This document shows, one piece after another, positions 44,243 through 52,494 of a DNA stretch of 64,000 nucleotides; position 1 is the first letter of the stretch; every line of letters starts with the position of its first letter. The stretch covers positions 62,001 to 126,000 of the forward strand of contig NZ_WPNZ01000023.1 of the NCBI RefSeq assembly GCF_009755605.1. Reading direction: 5' to 3'. The stretch comes from Streptomyces typhae. Its GTDB lineage: Bacteria > Actinomycetota > Actinomycetes > Streptomycetales > Streptomycetaceae. The position numbers were made by a program, and so were the translations under genes. The notes beneath the pieces were generated by a model. That model searched no databases and had not been told where the DNA came from. It was given only the letters and a program-made list of their open reading frames with translations.

Positions 44243-44290
44243 GTCGGATAAAACGTCCCTAGTGCCGTCCCGACAGCCAGGGAGAAGCTC

Positions 44291-45037
44291 ATGCAGAACG
44301 AGAGGCTGCGTGCCGCTATGGCGGCCGGAGGCTGGACGTACGCCGCCCTCGCACGGGCAGTTGAGGTCGATCCCAAGTCAGTGGAGCGCTGGGTGAACCT
44401 GGGCCGTACGCCGCGCCGTGCATCAGCCTTGGAGGCGGCCGAAGCTCTAGGAGAAGACGTGCACGCACTCTGGCCGGCGCTTCGACAGGCTCGCGCCGCC
44501 CGTGGGATCAGCCCGGAACTAATGGCCCTCTACGAACAGCGGGCGGACATCCCCGTCTCCACGTTCGTGGACTTGATGACGCAGGCCCGCGAGCGGATTG
44601 AGGTGTTGGTCTACGCGGCCGTCTTCCTGCACGAGGCCTACCCGCGGCTCAACGATCTACTGCGCGAACGAGCGGCCGATGGCTGCACCGTACGCATCGC
44701 GGTAGGCGACGCCGAAAGCTCGAACGTCCAGGCGCGAGGCCAGGAGGAGCGTTTCGGTCACGGCATCGAGTCCCGGTGCCGACTGGCCCTGATGCACTAC
44801 CGCCCTCTCGTCGGGGTACCCGGCATCGAGTTGAGGACCCACGGCACGACGCTTTACAACTCCTTGTATCGCGCCGATGACCAGCTACTTGTCAACGCCC
44901 ACGTCTGGGGAGCGAACGCCTACGGCGCCCCGGTATGGCATCTCCGCCGTAACGGCGAAGGCGGCATGTTCGACACCTACGGGCAGAGCTTCGACGCGGT
45001 GTGGGCGACGGCGGAGCCGGTACAGCAGGAGGAATGA
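44291..45037 (+). CDS. XRE-type HTH regulator with PLD-like C-terminal domain
   Basis: 248 residues, GGGAG six bases before ATG. N-terminal HTH (RLRAAMAAGGWTYAALARAV, EVDPKSVERWVNLGRTPRR) and a C-terminal phospholipase-D-like domain (about 85-240) lacking a full HKD motif. Genes of this type frequently precede a NUDIX hydrolase in Streptomyces, as here. Codon use is less GC-biased than in the backbone genes, consistent with acquired DNA. Probably regulates the divergent small-gene operon through the palindrome at 44229. Confidence 0.85.
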   Translation: MQNERLRAAMAAGGWTYAALARAVEVDPKSVERWVNLGRTPRRASALEAAEALGEDVHALWPALRQARAARGISPELMALYEQRADIPVSTFVDLMTQARERIEVLVYAAVFLHEAYPRLNDLLRERAADGCTVRIAVGDAESSNVQARGQEERFGHGIESRCRLALMHYRPLVGVPGIELRTHGTTLYNSLYRADDQLLVNAHVWGANAYGAPVWHLRRNGEGGMFDTYGQSFDAVWATAEPVQQEE

Positions 45038-45039
45038 CC

Positions 45040-45510
45040 ATGGCGCGAACTGAGTACTACGACGACCCGAACGCACCGAAGCCGAACAGCATGGTTGTCG
45101 CGGCCTCGGCGGTCGTCACTGACGAGCAGGGGCGCATCCTGCTCCAGCGCCGTCGGGACAACGATCTGTGGGCGCTACCGGGCGGCGGCATGGAGCTTGC
45201 CGATTCGTTGCCCGGTGCGGCGGTTCGAGAGGTCAAGGAAGAGACCGGTCTCGACGTGGAGATCACGGGTTTGGTCGGAACATATACCGATCCGAGGCAT
45301 ATCATCGAGTACACGGACGGTGAGGTTCGGCGACAGTTCAATGTTTGCTTCACCGCACGGGTCGTCGGCGGTCGGCTCGTGATTTCAGAGGAGTCGACCG
45401 AACTCCAATTTGTCGATTCGAAGGAAGTAGAAGAACTGCCGATGCATCATACTCAGCGACTCAGGATTCAGCACTTCCTGGAGCGTCGAGAGATCCCTTT
45501 TCTCGGCTGA
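45040..45510 (+). CDS. NUDIX hydrolase
   Basis: 156 residues. ATG 45040 is used because AGGAGG lies 7 nt upstream; ATG 45034 overlaps the regulator stop but is too close to the RBS. The NUDIX box is complete: GGGMELADSLPGAAVREVKE followed by ETGLD (Gx5Ex7REVxEExGL). Hydrolyses a nucleoside-diphosphate-X compound, substrate unknown. Lower GC third-position bias than neighbours, like the regulator it is coupled with. Confidence 0.9.
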   Translation: MARTEYYDDPNAPKPNSMVVAASAVVTDEQGRILLQRRRDNDLWALPGGGMELADSLPGAAVREVKEETGLDVEITGLVGTYTDPRHIIEYTDGEVRRQFNVCFTARVVGGRLVISEESTELQFVDSKEVEELPMHHTQRLRIQHFLERREIPFLG

Positions 45511-45558
45511 CCAGTGTGCCGATAATTTCCAGTCCGGCTGTGGCGTCATCTAGGTTGT

Positions 45559-45580
45559 GAGAGTAAGGATACCGACTCTC
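45559..45580 (+). terminator. Hairpin after the NUDIX gene
   Basis: GAGAGT-AAGGATACCG-ACTCTC, flanked by CTAG on both sides (45549 and 45580); 49 bp after the stop. Weak by Streptomyces standards. Confidence 0.45.
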
Positions 45581-46074
45581 CTAGAAATTAGACGTCCGCG
45601 GTGATCTGGGGAAGGTTGCTCGTCTGCGCAGTGCGGGAGCGCTGTCAATATCAGGTCGATCGGCAGGTCGGAATTCTGTGCCCTGTGGCTTTCTGTGCCA
45701 TCATCAGTCTCAGGCGTAAGGGTAAAAGTCTCCAGATAGTTGCCTACCAGGTCATCAGGTGGTTGTCATGTGCGCAGGTTGATCCCTGCTGCCGATCTGG
45801 GTCCGACGCAGGCGGTGGCATCGACGCTTCCCCCGAATCCACAGGCTGAACGTAGCGGACAGATGACTTCCGCACAGTCGGTACGACAGTAAATACGACG
45901 CCTGTCGGCCTGACGGTGGTGCCGGGCAAATCAGACCTGGCCGCCGGAAGGGACTTCAGACGCCCGCTCATCTCAGTAACGGATGGTGATGTCCCCGGAG
46001 GGCTACCTTCGAGCAGCTGCTGCGGAAACTGACTTGGCATCGGGGGATCGGCTCTTGGGGCTGGGCGTCGTCGG
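45581..46074. other. AT-richer intergenic stretch at the right edge of the accessory block
   Basis: 494 bp with clearly lower GC than the flanks and no convincing gene. A minus-strand frame ending near 45744 (MSGRLKSLPAARSDLPG...) has only weak third-position bias and no recognisable domain. It could be a decayed gene or integration scar. I found no repeat of the tRNA-Arg 3' end here. Confidence 0.45.
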
Positions 46075-46995
46075 TCAGGGGACCTCTGGGGTGCCCCATG
46101 TGGATACCGTCACCTCGTCGCCCACCGACAGCTTTCCGGTGCGCAGTACCGCGTACTTGGTGCCCAGGGCGACGCCGCCCTGGGGTGCGCGGCGGTAGGT
46201 GGCGAGGGTGCGGAGGGGTTCCGGGCCCGTTCTGTGGCCGGCGGTCTGGTCCACCAGGGTGACGGCGCAGCGGATCGCTGCCTTGGTGTAGCCGAGTTCC
46301 GTCGTGCCGATCGTGAGGTGGTGGGCGCGGTCCTCCGTGTGGGGCTCGTCCCAGCCCGCCACGACGATGTTGGGGCGGAAGCGGTCCATCGGCAGCGGCT
46401 CCCCGCCGCGCTCGACGATCTTCCCGTTCAGGAGGTCCACCGTCGCCAGGGAGATCAGGTGCAGCGCGCTGCTGTCGGCGTAGCCGGACGTGCCGGGCGT
46501 CACGCCGTCCGTCGCGCGGTCGTGTTCCGGCGGTACGCGGACCAGCCTGCTGGGCGTGCCGAGTACCTCCGACAGCCACTCCGCCGCCGCGTCGCCCTGG
46601 TCTATGCCCGTGTACGGGGTGCCGAAGAGGTCCACGGGGCGGCGCTCGCCCGTTGTGTCGACCTCGATGTCGACCTCGCCGGCGACTTCGGTGCCGACTT
46701 TTATGGGGCTGTGCCCCATGTGGCCGTGCTCCACGAGGCCGTGCTCCATGAGGCCGTGCTCCACGTGCCCGTGGGGCTCCGTGCGCAGCGTGAGTCTGCT
46801 TCCGTCCCTCGTGATCTCCGGGCGGATCAGGGCGAGGCGCGGGTCCCGCCGCTGCGTCCGGTACCCGCCCTCCTCGCTCACGACCATGAAGCTGCGGTCG
46901 TGCGCGAGGCCCGCGGGCGTCAGGGCGGCCTCGCTCGCCGCCGTTCCCGCGCAGCCCTTCACGGGGTAGTACGACAACCCGGCGACGACGGCCAT
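46075..46995 (-). CDS. MOSC-domain protein (YcbX/MOCOS C-terminal type)
   Basis: 306 residues from ATG 46995 (AGGAGGG eight bases upstream). N-terminal MOSC beta-barrel (YYPVKGCAGTAASEAALTPA, LAHDRSFMVV) and the MOSC domain with FRPNIVVAGWDEPHTED and the Cys-bearing KAAIRCAVTLVDQ. Family role: molybdenum-cofactor sulfur transfer or hydroxylamine-reducing partner (mARC/YcbX type). Around residues 92-117 there is an insertion of His/Glu/Gly/Met repeats (HGHVEHGLMEHGLVEHGHMG) made from a 15-bp DNA repeat. Confidence 0.9.
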   Translation of the reverse strand: MAVVAGLSYYPVKGCAGTAASEAALTPAGLAHDRSFMVVSEEGGYRTQRRDPRLALIRPEITRDGSRLTLRTEPHGHVEHGLMEHGLVEHGHMGHSPIKVGTEVAGEVDIEVDTTGERRPVDLFGTPYTGIDQGDAAAEWLSEVLGTPSRLVRVPPEHDRATDGVTPGTSGYADSSALHLISLATVDLLNGKIVERGGEPLPMDRFRPNIVVAGWDEPHTEDRAHHLTIGTTELGYTKAAIRCAVTLVDQTAGHRTGPEPLRTLATYRRAPQGGVALGTKYAVLRTGKLSVGDEVTVSTWGTPEVP

Positions 46996-47150
46996 GGTGT
47001 GGTCCCTCCTGCGGTTCCGGCGTGCCCTGCCTTCCGTGACGGTAACCAATCACCGCACGTGACGCGCAAGGGCATTGGGCCCACCCCTCGCGCGGTCGGT
47101 ACGGACGTCACCGTTCCGCTTTGTCAGTGGCGTGCGGCATGCTCGGTTTC

Positions 47151-48164
47151 ATGACGTGGTGGTGCACGGGGGTGCGGTGGCGGGTCGGTGCGGGGCCCGT
47201 CCTCGGGTGGTACGCGCCGGGGCGCGGCGAGCGGCAGAGCGTCCTGTCGGCCGGCGCCCCGATCGCCTTCCGGGTCCGGGGCGGGCGGCGCTGCCTCGGG
47301 GTGTGGCGGGGCGGCCGGTGGACGGTGTGCCCGACGGGTGCGGCGGTGCCGGGGCGGGCCACGCGCGCGCAGTGCGAGGAGTGCGCGCGTGTCGACCGGG
47401 CGCACTCGGTCGCGGCGGACACCTACGCCGACGACCCCCGCCCGTACCACGTGTACGTGGCCTGGTTCGGCCCCGGACTGGTGAAGGTGGGCATCACCGG
47501 GGTCGCGCGGGGCGGCGCGCGCCTCCTGGAGCAGGGCGCCGTGGCCTACACCTGGCTCGGCCGGGGGCCGTTGATGGCCGCCCGTCGCACGGAGGAGCTG
47601 CTGCGGACCGCGCTCGGCGTCCCGGACCGGATTCCGTACGAGCGGAAGCGGGCGCTGCGCGCGCGGCTGCCCGGGGCTGCGGAGCGGGCGGAGGAAATCG
47701 CGCGCGTCCACGGGCAGGCGATGGCGCTCGGCGCCTTGCCCGATTCGCTGGAGCGGCTGCCCTGCGGCGTCGTCGACCACGGCGAGGTGTTCGGGCTCGC
47801 CGCGCTCGGGCGGTCAGGACCGCCACCGGGCTCGGGCGATTCCGGCGGCTTCGTCGACGCCGGGCGGGTCGTGCGTGAGCTGACCGACGGCGGCGTCGTC
47901 GCCGGGACACTCGCCGCCGCCGCAGGGCCCGATCTGCATCTGCGCCTGGAGGCGGGGGCGGGCGCCCGGGAGCAGAGGGCCGGGGCGCGAGAGCTGGTCA
48001 TCGACAGCAGGCTGATGAGCGGGTGGCGCCTGGTCGGCCTGGGCGACGGCACCTCCGCTTCCGGGGACGCGAACGACACTTCCGCCGCCGGGCGCGGAGA
48101 TGTCGCGGAAGGCGTGACCGTTCCGGTGCGGGAGATACCCGTGGTGCAGGGCGGGCTCTTCTGA
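47151..48164 (+). CDS. DUF2797 family protein
   Basis: 337 residues from ATG 47151; ATG 47139 and GTG 47121 are in-frame alternatives. Contains CPTGAAVPGRATRAQCEECA (zinc-type Cys set), HVYVAWFGPGLVKVGITGVAR and QGAVAYTWLGRGPLMAARRTE, the DUF2797 core, which resembles a GIY-YIG-like small fold (VYVA...KVGIT). Function not established. The C-terminal 100 residues are low complexity. The stop codon starts a 22-bp tandem repeat. Confidence 0.85.
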   Translation: MTWWCTGVRWRVGAGPVLGWYAPGRGERQSVLSAGAPIAFRVRGGRRCLGVWRGGRWTVCPTGAAVPGRATRAQCEECARVDRAHSVAADTYADDPRPYHVYVAWFGPGLVKVGITGVARGGARLLEQGAVAYTWLGRGPLMAARRTEELLRTALGVPDRIPYERKRALRARLPGAAERAEEIARVHGQAMALGALPDSLERLPCGVVDHGEVFGLAALGRSGPPPGSGDSGGFVDAGRVVRELTDGGVVAGTLAAAAGPDLHLRLEAGAGAREQRAGARELVIDSRLMSGWRLVGLGDGTSASGDANDTSAAGRGDVAEGVTVPVREIPVVQGGLF

Positions 48165-48235
48165 AACCGCACTCGGTGACTTCGGAGACCGCACTCGGCG
48201 GCTTCTGAGACCGCACTCGGTGGCTTCGGAGACCG
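48158..48235. repeat. 22-bp tandem repeat beginning at the DUF2797 stop codon
   Basis: CTTCTGAAACCGCACTCGGT... units at 48158, 48180, 48202 and a half unit at 48224. The first contains the gene's final codons and TGA. Confidence 0.85.
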
Positions 48236-48319
48236 GAAGGCAAAGTCCCGCCGCCCGTTCGGCAATATCGGGCGCCGGAGGGTGGACAGGGAATCGGCGC
48301 GCACCCGACCGTATGTGTC

Positions 48320-48838
48320 ATGAGTGATCAACGTGATGCTGCTGCCGGTGCCACCAGAACCGCCGACGCCACCAGAACCGCCGGTGCCATCAGAAACGCC
48401 GACGCCACCAGAACCGCCGGTGCCATCAGAAACGCCGACGCCACCAGGAGCGCCGACCCCACCAGAACCGCCGACGCGCCCCTCGACGCCGACGTGAGCG
48501 ACAGCCGAGCCCCGGGCGGGCCCGTACCACCCTTCGACCCTCCCTACTACGCCGTCGTCTTCAGCTCCCTCCGCACCCAGGGGGACAACGACTACGGCGC
48601 GACCGCCGACCGTATGGAGGAGCGGGTGAGGTCCGTGCCCGGGTTCCTCGGGATGGACTCGGCGCGGACGCCGGGTGGGCTCGGCATCACCGTCGGGTAC
48701 TTCCGCGACGAGGCGGCGATCGCGGCCTGGCGCGGCGACCCGGAGCACCGGGAGGCACGGGCGCGGGGCCGAAAGGAGTGGTACGAGGACTACGTCGTGC
48801 ACGTGGCGAAGGTCGAACGGAGCTACGGCCTTGGGTGA
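48320..48838 (+). CDS. Antibiotic-biosynthesis-monooxygenase-type (ABM fold) protein
   Basis: 172 residues. The C-terminal 100 form an ABM-type ferredoxin-like barrel (PPYYAVVFSSLRT, RMEERVRSVPGFLGMDSAR, GITVGYFRDEAAIAAWRGDP, VAKVERSYG). The first 55 residues are repeats of ATRTADATRTAGAIRNAD from a 15/30-bp DNA repeat and are unlikely to be structural. Small enzymes of this fold act in quinone oxidation or haem degradation; the substrate is unknown. The stop overlaps the start of the amidohydrolase gene. Confidence 0.85.
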   Translation: MSDQRDAAAGATRTADATRTAGAIRNADATRTAGAIRNADATRSADPTRTADAPLDADVSDSRAPGGPVPPFDPPYYAVVFSSLRTQGDNDYGATADRMEERVRSVPGFLGMDSARTPGGLGITVGYFRDEAAIAAWRGDPEHREARARGRKEWYEDYVVHVAKVERSYGLG

Positions 48839-49766
48839 GGAAGGAGGCACGGACAGGCCGGAGCAGCAGAGCGCCCCTGGGGAGGGCGACGAGGCCGCGC
48901 AGGTCGTCGCGTTCTGGCGGCGGCTCGGCCTCCCGGGACTCGTCGACGTACACACGCACTTCATGCCGGAACGCGTCCTCACCAAGGTGTGGAACTACTT
49001 CGACTCGGTCGGCCCGCTCACGGGCGTGAAGTGGCCGATCACCTACCGGCACGACGAGGAGCGGCGCCTCGCCCTGCTGCGGGAGTTCGGGGTGCGGGCG
49101 TTCACGTCGATGCTGTACCCGCACAAGGCGGGCATGGCGGAGTGGCTCAACGGCTGGGCGGCGGAGTTCGCCGCGCGGACGCCGGACTGTCTGCACACGG
49201 CGACGCTGTTCCCCGAGCCGGAGGCCGCGCGCTATGTGCCGGAGGCGGTCGCGGCCGGGGCGCGGGTGTTCAAGTCGCATGTGCAGGTCGGCGCGTACGA
49301 CCCGAACGACGCGCTGCTCGACCCCGTCTGGGGTCTGCTCGCCGAAACCCGGATCCCGGTGGTGATGCACTGCGGGTCGGGGCCCGCGCCCGGCAAGCAC
49401 ACCGGGCCCGAGCCGGTGGCGCGGCTGCTCGCGCGCCATCCGCGGCTGCCGCTCGTCGTCGCGCACATGGGGATGCCGGAGTACGCGGACTTCCTGGACC
49501 TGGCCGAGCGGTACGAGGAGGTGCGGCTCGACACGACGATGGCGTTCACGGACTTCGGCGAGCGGGCGGCGCCGTTCCCGCGGGCGGACCTCGGGCGGCT
49601 CGCCGAACTCGGGCTCGGCGGCCGCGTCCTGCTCGGCACGGACTTCCCCAACATCCCCTACGGGTACGTCCACCAGCTCGAAGCCCTGGCCCGGCTCGAC
49701 CTGGGCGACGACTGGCTCAGGGCGGTGTGCCACGGGAACGGGGCGCGCCTCTTCGGCCTGGGCTGA
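48831..49766 (+). CDS. Amidohydrolase-2 family metal-dependent hydrolase
   Basis: 311 residues from a TTG start at 48831 that overlaps the ABM gene stop (48836-48838); GGAG lies eight bases upstream and no ATG or GTG fits before the first motif. TIM-barrel amidohydrolase with the metal motif VDVHTHFMPE (HxH), a Lys in RVFKSHVQVG, His in VVMHCGSG, His in VVAHMGMPEY and Asp in LLGTDFPNIPYG. Typical of decarboxylases and hydrolases such as ACMSD-like enzymes. Translationally coupled to the ABM protein, so both probably act on the same small aromatic or lactone (inference). Confidence 0.87.
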   Translation: MGEEGGTDRPEQQSAPGEGDEAAQVVAFWRRLGLPGLVDVHTHFMPERVLTKVWNYFDSVGPLTGVKWPITYRHDEERRLALLREFGVRAFTSMLYPHKAGMAEWLNGWAAEFAARTPDCLHTATLFPEPEAARYVPEAVAAGARVFKSHVQVGAYDPNDALLDPVWGLLAETRIPVVMHCGSGPAPGKHTGPEPVARLLARHPRLPLVVAHMGMPEYADFLDLAERYEEVRLDTTMAFTDFGERAAPFPRADLGRLAELGLGGRVLLGTDFPNIPYGYVHQLEALARLDLGDDWLRAVCHGNGARLFGLG

Positions 49767-49859
49767 GGGACAGGAGACCGCACCGCCCCCGAGGGTTTTC
49801 TCAGGGAATTCACAGGCAGGGCCCATCCCGCTCTCACCGCCGCCCCCGACGCTGAGGGC

Positions 49860-50606
49860 ATGACCACGACATCGCCCCAGGGGCGTACCGAACTGCTCAG
49901 GCCGGACGGGAGCCCCGTCCGCGTGCTCGTCGTGGACGACGAGGTGTCGCTCACCGAGCTGTTGTCCATGGCGCTGCGCTACGAGGGCTGGGAGATCCGC
50001 AGCGCGGGCGACGGCGCAGGCGCGGTACGGGCCGCGCGCGGTTTCCGGCCCGACGCCGTCGTGCTCGACATGATGCTGCCGGACATGGACGGGCTGTCCG
50101 TGCTCGGGCGGCTGCGCAGGGAACTGCCCGACGTACCGGTCCTCTTCCTCACGGCCAAGGACGCCGTCGAGGACCGCATCGCCGGACTCACCGCAGGCGG
50201 CGACGACTACGTCACCAAGCCGTTCAGCCTGGAGGAGGTCGTCGCGCGGCTGCGCGGCCTGATCCGGCGGGCCGGGGCGTCCGGCCGCCGCAGCGAGTCG
50301 GTGCTCGCCGTCGGCGATCTCACCCTCGACGAGGACAGTCACGAGGTGACGCGTGGCGGCGAGTCCATCCATCTGACCGCCACCGAGTTCGAGCTGCTCC
50401 GCTACCTCATGCGCAATCCGCGGCGCGTTCTGAGCAAGGCACAGATCCTCGACCGGGTGTGGAGCTACGACTTCGGGGGCCAGGCCAACGTCGTGGAGCT
50501 GTACATCTCCTATCTGCGCCGGAAGATAGACGTGGGCCGTGAGCCGATGATCCATACGCGGCGCGGCGCCGGATATCTCATCAAGCCCGCCGTCCTGGCG
50601 GCGTGA
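49860..50606 (+). CDS. OmpR-family response regulator
   Basis: 248 residues. Receiver domain (about 20-135) with VVDDE acidic pocket, phospho-acceptor Asp in VVLDMMLPDMDG, LTAKD and the Lys in YVTKPFSLEE. C-terminal winged helix (about 150-245) with LTATEFELLRYLMRNPRRVL and VVELYISYLRRKID. First gene of a four-gene operon with its histidine kinase (4-bp GTGA overlap) and two glycosyltransferases. Confidence 0.95.
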   Translation: MTTTSPQGRTELLRPDGSPVRVLVVDDEVSLTELLSMALRYEGWEIRSAGDGAGAVRAARGFRPDAVVLDMMLPDMDGLSVLGRLRRELPDVPVLFLTAKDAVEDRIAGLTAGGDDYVTKPFSLEEVVARLRGLIRRAGASGRRSESVLAVGDLTLDEDSHEVTRGGESIHLTATEFELLRYLMRNPRRVLSKAQILDRVWSYDFGGQANVVELYISYLRRKIDVGREPMIHTRRGAGYLIKPAVLAA

Positions 50607-52360
50607 CCCGACGCTGCGGCACCCGTACGCCTCGCACACCTCGTACGTCGCGTACACCTCGTACGCCTCGTACGTCGCGTGCACCTCATACGTCGCGTAC
50701 ACCTCGTACGCCTCGTACACCTCGTACGCTCCGCACCCGCCTCGTCCTCTCCGCCGTCGCCCTGATCGCCGTGGTCTGCGCGGTCATCGGCACGGTCACG
50801 ACGATCGCCCTGCGCTCGCACCTGTACGAGCAGCTGGACGGCGCGCTCGGGCAGGTCGCGATGCGCGCCGCCGGGCCCCCGGAGGGTGCCGACGGGCTGC
50901 CGGACCCCCGCGCACGCCGCTTCCTCAAGCCCAGCGACGGCAAGACCGGTGACGGCAGAACCGGTGACGGCAAGCCTGGTGACGGCGTCACCGGCACCCC
51001 GCCCGTCCTCGTCCCGGGCAACAGCGGCGGCCCCCTGCGCTTCGTCACCATCGGCCCCCAGGAGATCGGCACCATCGGCGCCGTCGTCGACGACGGCGGC
51101 ACGGTCGGCGCGGGCTCCGTGAGCGCCGAGAACGACGTGGCCGGAGTGACCCCGGGCGCCGTCGCCGTGGCGCTCGACTCCGACCAGCTCGCCGCCCTCG
51201 CCTCCGTGTCCCGTGACGGCGAGCCGCACAGCGTGGACGTCCCCGGCCTCGGCGAGTACCGCGTCCAGTACGCCACCGGCGTGAACGGCGACTACCTCGT
51301 CGGCCTGCCCACCACCAAGGTCGGCACCACCCTGCGCACGCTCGTCGTCACCGAGGTCAGTGTCACCGCGGCCGGTCTGGTCGCCGCCTCCTTCGCGGGC
51401 GCCGCCATGGTCGGCGTGGCCCTGCGCCCGCTGCGCCGCGTCGCCGCCACTGCCGGCCGGGTCTCCGAGATCCCCCTGCACAGCGGCGAAGTGGCCCTGT
51501 ACGAGCGCGTCCCCGAGGCCGAGGCCGACGCGCGCACCGAGGTCGGCCAGGTCGGTGCCGCGCTCAACCGGATGCTGGACCACGTGCACGCGGCGCTGCG
51601 CGCACGCCAGCACAGCGAGACGCGGGCGCGCCGGTTCGTCGCCGACGCGAGCCACGAGCTGCGCACCCCGCTCGCGTCCATCCGCGGATACGCCGAGCTG
51701 ACGCGCCGCGGCGGCGAGGAGGCCGGGCCCGACACCCGGCACGCCCTCGGCCGCATCGAGTCCGAGGCCGCCCGCATGACCGGCCTCGTCGAGGACATGC
51801 TGCTGCTCGCCCGGCTCGACGCGGGCCGCGGGAGCGGCACGGCACGCCCGCTGGACCGCGAGCCCGTCGACCTCGCGCCGCTCGTCGTCGACGTCCTGAG
51901 CGACGCCCGCGCCGCGGGCCCCGACCACGGCTGGCGCCTGGAGCTCCCCGACGACGACCCGGCGCCGGTCCTCGCCGACCGCGCCCGCGTCCATCAGGTC
52001 CTCGCCAACCTCCTCGCCAACGCCCGCACCCACACCCCGCCGGGCACCACCGTCACCGTGCGGGTGCGCCGCCACGGCACCCGGGTCGGCCTCGACGTCG
52101 TGGACGACGGGCCCGGCATCGCGCCGGAGCTGCGCCCGCACGTCTTCGAACGGTTCGCGCGCGGCGACACCTCGCGCTCGCGCGCCCACGGCTCCACGGG
52201 CCTCGGCCTCGCCATCGTGCACGCGGTCGTGACCGCGCACGACGGCACCGTGACGGTCACCAGCGAGCCCGGCAGGACGGTGTTCGCGGTACGGCTGCCC
52301 GCGTACGAAGCGACGTCGTGCCCGTCTCCGTACGAGGAGACGGCACCCCCGCCCCCGTAA
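50603..52360 (+). CDS. Sensor histidine kinase
   Basis: 585 residues from GTG 50603 overlapping the regulator stop. The first 40 residues are TPR/TSR repeats (9-bp ACCTCGTAC DNA unit), basic, lying before TM1 (LVLSAVALIAVVCAVIGTV). An extracytoplasmic domain of about 180 residues with a TGDG/KPGDG repeat follows, then TM2 (VSVTAAGLVAASFAGAAMV), a HAMP-like linker, HisKA with FVADASHELRTPLASIRG (phosphoacceptor His) and HATPase_c (NLLANARTHTP, DDGPGI, GSTGLGLAIVHAV). All catalytic motifs intact. Confidence 0.94.
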   Translation: MTRRCGTRTPRTPRTSRTPRTPRTSRAPHTSRTPRTPRTPRTLRTRLVLSAVALIAVVCAVIGTVTTIALRSHLYEQLDGALGQVAMRAAGPPEGADGLPDPRARRFLKPSDGKTGDGRTGDGKPGDGVTGTPPVLVPGNSGGPLRFVTIGPQEIGTIGAVVDDGGTVGAGSVSAENDVAGVTPGAVAVALDSDQLAALASVSRDGEPHSVDVPGLGEYRVQYATGVNGDYLVGLPTTKVGTTLRTLVVTEVSVTAAGLVAASFAGAAMVGVALRPLRRVAATAGRVSEIPLHSGEVALYERVPEAEADARTEVGQVGAALNRMLDHVHAALRARQHSETRARRFVADASHELRTPLASIRGYAELTRRGGEEAGPDTRHALGRIESEAARMTGLVEDMLLLARLDAGRGSGTARPLDREPVDLAPLVVDVLSDARAAGPDHGWRLELPDDDPAPVLADRARVHQVLANLLANARTHTPPGTTVTVRVRRHGTRVGLDVVDDGPGIAPELRPHVFERFARGDTSRSRAHGSTGLGLAIVHAVVTAHDGTVTVTSEPGRTVFAVRLPAYEATSCPSPYEETAPPPP

Positions 52361-52494
52361 GGGGACAGCACCCCTGTAACGGACAACATCCCCGTAGGGG
52401 ACAGCACCCGTACGCGAGTGCGGCCCCATGACTCACAGTCGCACCACAGCACCACCACACAGCCCTGACAGCGCCGCCGACGAGCGTCGGCACC

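Noticed and set aside
45601-45849. 82-codon ORF in the AT-richer region
   Set aside because: No third-position bias and no recognisable sequence.
45744-46040. 98-codon minus-strand ORF (MPSQFPQQLLEG...)
   Set aside because: Only slight coding bias and no domain; kept as a possible remnant in the region note rather than called a gene.
40751-46074. Integrated element with att repeats at tRNA-Arg
   Set aside because: No integrase and no second copy of the tRNA 3' end seen; only the gene content and composition suggest insertion.
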